Source: Methylotenera sp.
GTDB lineage: Bacteria > Pseudomonadota > Gammaproteobacteria > Burkholderiales > Methylophilaceae
Assembly: GCA_021732405.1 (NCBI GenBank)
Contig: JAKFVB010000032.1
Location: 1 to 45,306, forward strand
Direction: 5' to 3'
DNA: 45,306 nt
The notes under the pieces are model-generated. The model was given only the letters and a program-made list of their open reading frames with translations, did no database searches and was not told where the DNA came from. Made by a program: the position numbers and the translations under genes. Positions 1 to 7,091 of this stretch are shown piece after piece; position 1 is the stretch's first letter; each line of letters opens with the position of its first letter.

Positions 1-385
1 AGACAATGTAAAAGTTCATACCAATATCCTATTGGCACAAGCCCACAATATATTAGCGCACAGCGCGTTTATGGTATTACCGTTACGCGACAGCCAAGTG
101 CCTTGCGGTCACGTGACAATTGTTTCTGCTATGTTTTTTAACAAAGCGATTGTGGTGACCAATTCTTTAGGCGTGCAAGATTATATTTTTGATGATAAAA
201 CTGGCCTATTTTGCGAACCTAAAAATGCCGACGATTTATCCGAAAAAATTAAAACGTTATGGGATGATTCTGTTAAAAACGCCCAGCTTGGTGAAGCTGG
301 GTTGGCATTCGCGCAGGCAAATTGCACAGAGAAAACAGCGATTAATTACTTTGCAGATTTCATAAACAAACATTCACAAACTTAA
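1..385 (+). CDS. Glycosyltransferase, C-terminal part (5' end outside window)
   Basis: The frame is open from base 2 with no stop, so this is the 3' end of a gene that begins before the window. The internal TTG at 32 is not a convincing start. About 128 residues remain. They resemble the C-terminal nucleotide-sugar-binding half of GT-B (group 1/GT4-like) glycosyltransferases: a strand-loop VLPLRDSQVPCGH, helix TIVSAMFFNKAIVVTNS, then GVQDYI and DKTGLFCEP, which correspond to the usual 'E-A-M-A-x-G-x-P-V-V-A-T' and 'G-x-x-E-x-I...G-x-L-x-x-P' blocks. The usual acidic residues of the EX7E motif are not evident, being replaced by Gly/Ser, so donor or activity cannot be predicted. It ends 12 bases before the end of the convergent esterase gene. 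The family assignment is fair; the specific substrate is unknown. Confidence 0.7.
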   Translation, partial: DNVKVHTNILLAQAHNILAHSAFMVLPLRDSQVPCGHVTIVSAMFFNKAIVVTNSLGVQDYIFDDKTGLFCEPKNADDLSEKIKTLWDDSVKNAQLGEAGLAFAQANCTEKTAINYFADFINKHSQT

Positions 386-397
386 ATCAAATGAAGT

Positions 398-1318
398 TTA
401 AGGCCTGCTTAAGTTAACACCTTTTTCAGGCGTATTTTGTATAAAATCCACCACACCTTTCAGTAACTCACCATCGCCGCGTAGCGGTTTAGCAAGCTTG
501 GCAACCATATCAATATGGCCATAGTTTTCAAATGTAATCACCTGCACCTGCCCATTATTTTTTTTGATTTTCGCGGCCAAATTGTAGGTATTACGCGGCC
601 AAACGGTGTTATCTTTTTTGCCCACTGCAAGCAACATGGGTGGATTTTTACCATCTACAAAGTTAATCGGTTGCGATTTTGGCTGCTGTGCGTCAGAGCC
701 AAATATCGTTTTTAATCGCTCTGACTTTAAAGGTAAAAAGTCGTATGGGCCTGCTAACCCAATGACGCCTGCAAAATCAGTCGGCTTAAGTGATTGTTTT
801 GCCAAGTACTCTGGGTTAACTGCCAACATTACCGCAAGGTGTGCACCCGCGGAGTGCCCAGCTAAAAACACTTGATTTGTGTCGCCTTGATATAGCTGGA
901 TATTGTCTTTAACCCAGCGTGCTGCTATTGCTGGATCTGCCATCAACTCTGGGAATAAAACGTCGGGGTATACCCGATAATCGGGAATAACCACAATAAA
1001 GCCATGTGAGGCTAAGGCTTCACCAACAAATTTATAATCAGCACGTGCGCCAGAATCCCAGCTACCACCATAAAAAAATATGACCACCTTGCGTTTAGCT
1101 GATGGCGCACTATTTTCTAGCGTGTTTTTAGGCAAGTAAATATCGAGTTTTTGTCTGGCTAATTTGCCATAAGCAACCGTTGACTCAAGCTTATAGGCAC
1201 TTTCTGGCACTAAAGCATTGAGTATTTTAATGGGGCTGCAAGCTGCAGTTGTCATAACAACTGCCAAGCCAAGTAAGGCTCTAGCTGGTGAAAGCTTATT
1301 TTTGATTGAGGTCAGCAC
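398..1318 (-). CDS. Alpha/beta-hydrolase (esterase/carboxylesterase-like) lipoprotein
   Basis: A 306-residue protein with a type II signal peptide: charged N-terminus, hydrophobic stretch 14-26 and lipobox TTAAC with the lipidated Cys at residue 27, so it should be anchored in the envelope. The body is an alpha/beta-hydrolase of the BD-FAE/esterase-lipase type: oxyanion region FFYGGSWDSG, nucleophile elbow GHSAGAHLA (catalytic Ser), a late acidic position in KKDNTVWP, and a C-terminal His in YGHIDM. The usual HGG(G/W) oxyanion motif has Tyr instead of the first His. The substrate is unknown; short acyl esters or arylformamide-like compounds are possible by family only. The start ATG at 1318 gives the signal peptide directly. 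It lies on the same strand as the cpxA-like gene, 120 bases downstream of its stop, so it may be read from that operon or from its own promoter. Confidence 0.8.
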   Translation of the reverse strand: MLTSIKNKLSPARALLGLAVVMTTAACSPIKILNALVPESAYKLESTVAYGKLARQKLDIYLPKNTLENSAPSAKRKVVIFFYGGSWDSGARADYKFVGEALASHGFIVVIPDYRVYPDVLFPELMADPAIAARWVKDNIQLYQGDTNQVFLAGHSAGAHLAVMLAVNPEYLAKQSLKPTDFAGVIGLAGPYDFLPLKSERLKTIFGSDAQQPKSQPINFVDGKNPPMLLAVGKKDNTVWPRNTYNLAAKIKKNNGQVQVITFENYGHIDMVAKLAKPLRGDGELLKGVVDFIQNTPEKGVNLSRP

Positions 1319-1438
1319 TTAGTTTTATTTGTTTTCGGTTAATTAATGAAGTCATCAGCACAAATTGCCAATTACTTATACACTAAGAATGAGATTTTAG
1401 ATGCAAAAAATGAATGGCAAAACACTTTTAATCGTTAA

Positions 1439-2830
1439 TTATGCAATGGTAGGCAGTACTAATGTGATGATTAAACCACCGTGTGCAGCGTTGCTGGCTG
1501 TAATGTGCCCTGCATGCGCTTCTACAATTTGTTTTGTAATCGCCAACCCCAAACCATAACCTTGTACCGATGTTGAGCTATCTGAATTAGCACGATAAAA
1601 AGGTTTAAATATCGCTTCTAGCTCTGCATCATGAATACCGATTCCTTGATCAGTCACTTGAATAGTAACCTGTTTAGTCACATCATTCATCGTCGTCGTT
1701 AAATCAACCCTTGCATGCGCTGGGCTGTATTTCACCGCATTGCGAATCACATTATCAATCGCACGCTGTAGCAAATCTGCCTGCGCTTGTATCTGGATGG
1801 CTGAAGTAGCTGCGTAATGAACGCTTACTTGATGCGCCAATCCTTCAAAATTAGCATCTTCAACCAATTCTTGTAATAGCTCATTTAAATCAAGCGGCTC
1901 TTTTTGCAATGCCATTACGCCAGACTCTAAGCGTGATAATGTTAATAACTCACCCACTAAGTGATCCATGCGAATAGATTCTGTTTCAATACGGTTAAGT
2001 GAAACGGTTAATTTTTCATTGCTTTGATTGGCTACATCAGATTGCTGCTTAATAAGCCCAATGGCAATTTGCAGCCTTGCCAATGGTGAGCGTAATTCAT
2101 GCGACACTTGATGCATTAAGTGTGTTTGGCTTTGTATTAATTGGCTGATACGACCCACCATCACATCAAATGCACTGCCTAAATCAGCCAGTTCATCACG
2201 CCGGCCACGCATTGCAGCACCCACGCGTACATCTAAATGACCACTGGCGGCACTATCAAAAGCAAACCTTAACTGTTTGATTGGCTTAGAAAAATACCAA
2301 GCCAACATCGCTGCAAATAGAAAGCTGACAAAAAACCCAACAACCAGCGGCATAGCGGGCAGCAGATATTTAACATTTTGCTGCAACTTAACACCGTTAA
2401 AATACGTTGGTGGCGGCCGTTTAGGGCGAGGCTCTACAAATAACCAGTAATCATGGCCATCATCCGCATGTATCTTCTGTATAGCACGATTATCGCTGTC
2501 ATTCATCAAATCTATTAGAGACGCTATATTGATGCCTTTCGGTAGCTGGCGCTTTAATACATCCAGCCCTTGTTCATTCACCGCATATAGCTGCGGAATT
2601 GGCTCGATAACCCATGATTCTAGTAAGGATTGCAGCGATGCAATACCATTTGCTTTAAGTGTGCTGGCCGCGGCTATTACCATGGTTCTGGCTGCTGGTG
2701 CACTATCTATGAGACGTCTTTCTCTTTCGCGCTTATCATTAACCATACCAATTGCTAGGCTCACAATCAGCACAGTGGTCAGCTGTGCAAAAAAGAAAAA
2801 CAGAAAGAATTTCCAGTAAAGTTTGCCCAT
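1439..2830 (-). CDS. cpxA: CpxA-like sensor histidine kinase
   Basis: A 463-residue inner-membrane kinase. Membrane segments lie at about 7-29 and 156-179, enclosing a periplasmic sensor domain of about 125 residues. A HAMP linker follows (about 180-235), then HisKA with the phospho-acceptor His244 in VSHELRSPL, and a HATPase_c domain with N-box NVIRNAVKYSP, G1 DQGIGI and G2 GYGLGLAI. The kinase should autophosphorylate and pass phosphate to the regulator encoded 20 bases upstream. The order regulator-kinase, the CpxP/Spy-like protein on the other side and the CpxR box make a Cpx-type envelope-stress role the best reading; E. coli CpxA has 457 residues. The periplasmic part contains PPP at 139-141, a likely EF-P-dependent pause. 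Orthology to CpxA rather than to a related kinase such as RstB is inferred mainly from context. Confidence 0.85.
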   Translation of the reverse strand: MGKLYWKFFLFFFFAQLTTVLIVSLAIGMVNDKRERERRLIDSAPAARTMVIAAASTLKANGIASLQSLLESWVIEPIPQLYAVNEQGLDVLKRQLPKGINIASLIDLMNDSDNRAIQKIHADDGHDYWLFVEPRPKRPPPTYFNGVKLQQNVKYLLPAMPLVVGFFVSFLFAAMLAWYFSKPIKQLRFAFDSAASGHLDVRVGAAMRGRRDELADLGSAFDVMVGRISQLIQSQTHLMHQVSHELRSPLARLQIAIGLIKQQSDVANQSNEKLTVSLNRIETESIRMDHLVGELLTLSRLESGVMALQKEPLDLNELLQELVEDANFEGLAHQVSVHYAATSAIQIQAQADLLQRAIDNVIRNAVKYSPAHARVDLTTTMNDVTKQVTIQVTDQGIGIHDAELEAIFKPFYRANSDSSTSVQGYGLGLAITKQIVEAHAGHITASNAAHGGLIITLVLPTIA

Positions 2831-2850
2831 AAGTGTTTTTGTCGTTTTGA

Positions 2851-3528
2851 TTATTTAAGATATTGATAGCCCAGCCGATACACTGTTTGTATCAACTGTT
2901 TACCGCCTGCGGCGGCACTTAATTTTTGGCGCACGCTACTCATATGCACATCAATATTGCGGTCAAATTTTGCCATTGGCCGGCCCAAAGCCAATTCAGA
3001 CAGTATCTGCTTGCTCACCACATTGCCCGCACGTTCTACCAGCACCTCTAACAAATTAAACTCAGTGCTGGTGAGTGTTAATGGCACGCCTGACCATTCT
3101 ACGCGGCGCTGTTCTGGCGTTATCGTTAACTCATTTAATGTGATGGTTTTTGTGTTATTTTGCGCAGGTTTTGCGCGCCGTAATATTGCTCTAATGCGTG
3201 CCACCAGCTCACGCGGGGTGCATGGCTTTGCGACATAATCATCTGCCCCCAACTCCAAGCCCACAATGCGATCTGCATCGTCACCTTTGGCTGTGAGCAT
3301 AATCACGGGCATATTACTGGTTTGCCTAATTTTGCGTAATGTTTCTATGCCGTTTAATTTAGGCATCATCACATCCAACACCACCAAATCATATTGTTCA
3401 GCTTGCAAGGCATTTAACCCCGACTCACCATCGTGTGCGGTGTTTACAGCAAAGCTTTCTAGCTCAATATACTCTTTAAGCATACCAACCAACTCGGCAT
3501 CGTCGTCAACCAGTAAGATTTTATCCAT
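2851..3528 (-). CDS. cpxR: CpxR-like OmpR-family response regulator
   Basis: A 225-residue two-domain regulator. The receiver domain (1-118) has the acidic cluster DDD at 8-10, phospho-acceptor Asp52 in LDVMMP, Thr79 in MLTAKG and Lys101 in VAKP. The C-terminal half (about 130-225) is an OmpR/PhoB winged helix, with the typical LTSTEFNLLEVLV and the RNIDVHMSSVRQKL recognition region ending RLGYQYL. Phosphorylated by the adjacent kinase, it should bind DNA at tandem GTAAA repeats. Exactly such a site lies between this gene and the divergent Spy/CpxP-like gene, which supports both the CpxR identity and autoregulation. Only 20 bases separate it from the kinase gene, so they form one operon. Confidence 0.88.
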   Translation of the reverse strand: MDKILLVDDDAELVGMLKEYIELESFAVNTAHDGESGLNALQAEQYDLVVLDVMMPKLNGIETLRKIRQTSNMPVIMLTAKGDDADRIVGLELGADDYVAKPCTPRELVARIRAILRRAKPAQNNTKTITLNELTITPEQRRVEWSGVPLTLTSTEFNLLEVLVERAGNVVSKQILSELALGRPMAKFDRNIDVHMSSVRQKLSAAAGGKQLIQTVYRLGYQYLK

Positions 3529-3601
3529 ATGAATATTAAGCCTTTAATAGGTAATGCATCATAGCGTCCAGTCAAATCAGCAACAAGCTTAATACCGCAT
3601 A

Positions 3602-3616
3602 TTTACGCAGATTTAC
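3602..3616 (-). promoter_or_regulatory. Perfect CpxR box (GTAAA-N5-GTAAA)
   Basis: Read on the minus strand the 15 bases are GTAAATCTGCGTAAA, an exact match to the CpxR consensus GTAAA-N5-GTAAA known from enterobacteria. A further lone half-site (TTTAC on the plus strand, 3633-3637) starts 21 bases after the second half-site, two helical turns away on the same face. The site sits in the 213-base region between the divergent cpxR-like and spy/cpxP-like genes, where it could serve both. Confidence 0.75.
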
Positions 3617-3741
3617 ACTATCTTAACAGCGCTTTACAAAACACAGTTGCACAATGGCAACATCCTAAAAAGCACGATTAATAGGATTTAAATATTAGAT
3701 TTTAATTGCAATTTAACGTTAACCACATGAAGGATAACAAC

Positions 3742-4278
3742 ATGAAACACACCACGATTAAACAATTATTGGCTATTTCAACCCTAGCCATTACCTTACC
3801 TTTTGCCAGTTTAAGCTATGCCGAAGATGGCAAGCACTGTGAAAAAAGTGGGCACCACTCAAGTCATCGCACAGTCCATCACGCTGGCGCTGGTCATCAT
3901 GGCATGGCACCTCATTTACGTGCACTTAACTTAACGCAAGATCAGCAAGATAAAATATTTGCAATTATGCATGAGCAAGCACCTGCAAAATATGCGCAGC
4001 ACAAACAGCAACGCGAAACAATGGAATCTTTACGCACACTTGCACAAGCCGATAGTTTTGACGAAGCAAAAGCACAGCAATTAACCGATCAATTGGCTCA
4101 ATTAGAGAAAGAAAAAGCCATGAGTCGCTTAAAAACAGAGGCTAAAATTACCGCCTTGTTAACGCCTGAACAGCGTCAAAAAGCGCGTGAATTTAAAATG
4201 GAACGTGGTGAGCGCGGCATGGGTAAACCAGCACGTTATAAATATCATCAACCAAAAGCAAACCCGACTAATAGTTAA
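3742..4278 (+). CDS. Spy/CpxP-like periplasmic chaperone or sensor protein, His-rich
   Basis: The start is set at ATG 3742 because GAAGGA (3729-3734) lies 7 bases upstream and the following residues form a clean signal peptide ending SYA at 27; an upstream in-frame start at 3706 would spoil it. The mature protein of the 178-residue precursor begins with a His-rich stretch (HCEKSGHHSSHRTVHH and on to about 55), likely metal binding. It then has the helical Spy/CpxP fold with two LTxxQ-type motifs, LTQDQQDKI and LTPEQRQKA. Family members are periplasmic; CpxP restrains CpxA and Spy is an ATP-independent chaperone. Divergent placement from cpxRA across a CpxR box suggests Cpx-regulated feedback. 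Whether it acts as a CpxP inhibitor or a Spy chaperone cannot be told from sequence. Confidence 0.85.
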   Translation: MKHTTIKQLLAISTLAITLPFASLSYAEDGKHCEKSGHHSSHRTVHHAGAGHHGMAPHLRALNLTQDQQDKIFAIMHEQAPAKYAQHKQQRETMESLRTLAQADSFDEAKAQQLTDQLAQLEKEKAMSRLKTEAKITALLTPEQRQKAREFKMERGERGMGKPARYKYHQPKANPTNS

Positions 4279-4290
4279 TCAATTCATACT

Positions 4291-4323
4291 AAAAACCTGT
4301 TTGTTAAACGCAAACAGGTTTTT
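4291..4323. terminator. Bidirectional rho-independent terminator
   Basis: A perfect 13-base stem (AAAAACCTGTTTG / CAAACAGGTTTTT) with a 7-base loop, A-rich on one side and followed by a T run on the other. It lies between the convergent spy/cpxP-like gene and the hypothetical gene ending at 4348, and can end transcription from both sides. Confidence 0.9.
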
Positions 4324-4347
4324 TATTGTCGCTACTTTTATGTATCG

Positions 4348-4920
4348 TTAATCGCGCTCAAACGCTTCGCATAATTGGCTTAATAGTTGGCCAAAAAGTG
4401 GCAGCACTTCATCTTTGCTGTGTGGGCTATCGTCGTCTGTGCCTGACACCACAAAGCTCACCGTTATTTTATCTAGGTTCTCTCTAAACTCCGCCCAATG
4501 CTCTGCCTCTGCATCGCCTATCAGTTTAAATTTATGAAAGCCTGAATCGATAATTTCAATCAGCTCAACATCTGCAATACCTGCAAATAAGGTTTTGGCG
4601 ATAATCACCTGCGCGGCCGTTAAATCAGGTGCGGCTTTACCATCTTCTGATAATTCATGCGTTAGCGGCAAGGTTAAAAAGGCAAATATCAACATGGCAT
4701 AGGCTTGATAAACACTCAGCATATCAAAGTTATTGTGCCGCTCATCCGCTGGCTGGCGGCCAGCCTCTTGAATCGCCCTGAATGTGACAAAGCTAGCTAA
4801 ATAATGCGCGGAATCAACTGCACTATAATCATCTAAACTGATATTCGGCTTTGCGCCATCATTAAAGGTTTCTGCCAAACACAAGGTATGCAGCAAGGTT
4901 AAGCGTGTTGAATAATCCAT
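4348..4920 (-). CDS. Hypothetical protein, 190 residues
   Basis: I do not recognise this family. It is an acidic, mostly helical protein with no signal peptide, one hydrophobic stretch at about 67-86 (MLIFAFLTLPL core) that may be a buried helix or a membrane segment, and an acidic Asp-rich turn (GTDDDSPHSKDE) near the C-terminus. The ATG at 4920 follows a purine-rich TAGGAAA, a fair ribosome-binding site. The start is 22 bases behind the stop of the yheS-like gene on the same strand, so the two are probably co-transcribed, and a terminator follows its stop. No function is proposed; a cytoplasmic accessory protein is as likely as a membrane one. Confidence 0.7.
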   Translation of the reverse strand: MDYSTRLTLLHTLCLAETFNDGAKPNISLDDYSAVDSAHYLASFVTFRAIQEAGRQPADERHNNFDMLSVYQAYAMLIFAFLTLPLTHELSEDGKAAPDLTAAQVIIAKTLFAGIADVELIEIIDSGFHKFKLIGDAEAEHWAEFRENLDKITVSFVVSGTDDDSPHSKDEVLPLFGQLLSQLCEAFERD

Positions 4921-4942
4921 ATTTTTCCTACTTTAAAATGGG

Positions 4943-6871
4943 TTAACTAACTTCGGGCAACTCTTCTAATTGCTCGTGCAACTCCAGCCAGCGCATTTCA
5001 GCCGTATCAATCGCGCCACTTAATTCCGCTTGGCGTTTTAGCAGCTGCTGCAACTCGGCCTTATTGCCTGCATCATATAAGCTGGCTTCACTGGCGCGTG
5101 CGTCTAATATGGTTTTTTCAGCGTTTAGTTTTTCTAGGTTTTTCTCAATCTGCTCGGTTTCTTTCACTAACGGCCTGCGCGCAACGATACGCGCTTGGCG
5201 CTCTGCTTTGCTTTGCGCGTAATCATTATTTTTTGGCATTATTTGAGCGTTAAGTTCTGATTTTTCCTGCGTTTTGGTACTAGCCAGCCAATCTTTATAA
5301 TCGTCTAAATCGCCATCAAACGCTTCTGCCACGCCGTTGGCAACCAGCACAAAATTATCGCAAGTGGCGCGCAATAAGGCTCTATCATGCGACACCAGAA
5401 TCACGCCACCTTGGTAATCTTGCAACGCCAGCGTTAAAGCATGGCGCATTTCCAAATCCAAGTGGTTGGTCGGCTCATCCAGCAACAGCAAATTAGGCCG
5501 CGTCCAAATCAATAAAGCCAAAGCCAAACGCGATTTTTCGCCACCCGAAAAATTTTCGCAACTGGCACGCGCCATATCGCCTTTAAAATCAAAACCGCCT
5601 AAATAGTTCAGATGCTCTTGCTCACGTGTGGTGGGGTCAAGTCGCAGCATATGTTGCAAGGGTGATTCATGCGGGCGCAATTGCTCTAATTGATGTTGAG
5701 CAAAGTAGCCGATATTCAGTTCTTTTCCCTCTACGCGTTTGCCTGACTTTCCATCAATCACTAGTGGCTTTAATTCAGCCGCCAACAATTTAATTAAAGT
5801 CGATTTTCCTGCGCCATTTTTACCAAGCAAGCCAATGCGCTCACCTGGTCGAATCGCCATCACTACCTTTTTCAAAATGGTCTTATCCGCATAGCCTGCA
5901 TCAACATCATCTAATACCAATAACGGGTCTGGCGCGGCAATGGGGCTACGAAATTCAAAGCTAAATTGCGAATCTACATGCGCGGCTGAAATCATTTCCA
6001 TGCGCTCTAATGCTTTAATGCGGCTTTGCGCTTGGCGAGCTTTGGTGGCTTGCACTCTAAAGCGGTCGATATAACTATGCAAATGCGCCACTTTGCGTTG
6101 TTGCTTTTCAAACATGGCTTGTTGCAAAGCCAGCTTTTCCGCACGTTGCCGTTCAAAATCACTATAGCCACCGCGATATAAAGTAATGCGCTGCTGCTCA
6201 ATATGCAGCACGGTATCAATTACATTATCTAAAAAATCTCTATCGTGTGAAATCAATAACAAGGTACCGCGATAATCACGTAACCAAGTTTCCAGCCAAA
6301 TCACCGCATCCAAATCCAAATGGTTGGTTGGCTCATCTAGTAATAACAAATCACTGCGACACATGAGTGCACGCGCCAAATTCAACCGTACGCGCCAACC
6401 GCCAGAAAAATCGCTTACTGGACGTGTTAAGTCTGCCTGCGTAAAACCCAAACCATCTAGCAAGCTGGATGCGCGTGCTTTGGCTGAATAACCTTCAATA
6501 TCACTTAAACGTTGATGCAATTCAGCAATGCTTTCACCTGAAAAATTGGCACCCTGATGCTGCGTTTCGGCTTGCATTAATGCGGCTTCAATGTCGGTTA
6601 ACTCAGCGTCGCCTTCCAGCGTAAATTGCAAAGCTGGCAAATTCAGGCTAGGCGTTTCCTGCGCCACATGTGCAATTACCCAGTTGGGGGGAATTTCTAA
6701 ATCACCCACTTCTTGTTGTAGCTCGCCACGCAGCAAAGCAAATAGCGATGATTTACCCGCGCCATTGGCACCAATCAACCCTACTTTGTGGCCAGGATGC
6801 AGCTGAAAAGCTGCCTGTTCGAGCAACACTTTTACACCGCGGAACAGACTTAAATTTCTAAATTGAATCAA
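4943..6871 (-). CDS. yheS: ABC-F ATPase, YheS type
   Basis: A 642-residue soluble protein with two ABC ATPase domains and no membrane segment. Domain 1 has Walker A GANGAGKSS, signature DFSGGWRVRLNLARAL and Walker B LLLLDEPTNHLD. A charged inter-domain linker with HLHSYIDRFRVQATKARQAQ (the P-site tRNA-interaction motif region) follows. Domain 2 has GKNGAGKST, signature NFSGGEKSRLALALL and LLLLDEPTNHLD. A coiled-coil tail of about 100 residues ends the protein. The sequence closely follows E. coli YheS (LDAVIWLE, SHDRDFLD, LERMEMI). ABC-F proteins bind the ribosomal E site and rescue or modulate stalled translation; the exact client of YheS-type members is not settled. Both catalytic Glu residues are present. 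It probably forms an operon with the downstream hypothetical gene. Confidence 0.93.
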   Translation of the reverse strand: MIQFRNLSLFRGVKVLLEQAAFQLHPGHKVGLIGANGAGKSSLFALLRGELQQEVGDLEIPPNWVIAHVAQETPSLNLPALQFTLEGDAELTDIEAALMQAETQHQGANFSGESIAELHQRLSDIEGYSAKARASSLLDGLGFTQADLTRPVSDFSGGWRVRLNLARALMCRSDLLLLDEPTNHLDLDAVIWLETWLRDYRGTLLLISHDRDFLDNVIDTVLHIEQQRITLYRGGYSDFERQRAEKLALQQAMFEKQQRKVAHLHSYIDRFRVQATKARQAQSRIKALERMEMISAAHVDSQFSFEFRSPIAAPDPLLVLDDVDAGYADKTILKKVVMAIRPGERIGLLGKNGAGKSTLIKLLAAELKPLVIDGKSGKRVEGKELNIGYFAQHQLEQLRPHESPLQHMLRLDPTTREQEHLNYLGGFDFKGDMARASCENFSGGEKSRLALALLIWTRPNLLLLDEPTNHLDLEMRHALTLALQDYQGGVILVSHDRALLRATCDNFVLVANGVAEAFDGDLDDYKDWLASTKTQEKSELNAQIMPKNNDYAQSKAERQARIVARRPLVKETEQIEKNLEKLNAEKTILDARASEASLYDAGNKAELQQLLKRQAELSGAIDTAEMRWLELHEQLEELPEVS

Positions 6872-6984
6872 TGTTTATCTAAACCTAAAAGTGCGTCAGC
6901 TAAGTTCGCCAAAAGGCGTTATTCTAAAGCAATCTGGCTGAATGCAACTAAGTGATTATGCTGAAAATACCAGCTTAAAGCTTG

Positions 6985-7000
6985 TTTACGTTTTATTTAC
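6985..7000 (-). promoter_or_regulatory. Possible second CpxR-like site (GTAAA-N6-GTAAA)
   Basis: On the minus strand, GTAAA repeats are separated by six bases in the 220-base gap between divergent yheS and yhdP. The spacing is one longer than the best-known consensus and the region is AT-rich, so chance is a real possibility. YhdP is an envelope protein, which makes Cpx control plausible but unproven. I see nothing else clear in this gap beyond AT-rich promoter-like sequence. Confidence 0.25.
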
Positions 7001-7091
7001 AAGTTATTCCATTTTTTTCAAGTAAAATAATCACTTAAGATTGATATCTATTTATTTCGCTTCAAACACAAGGTTATAACGCGCAAAACTA

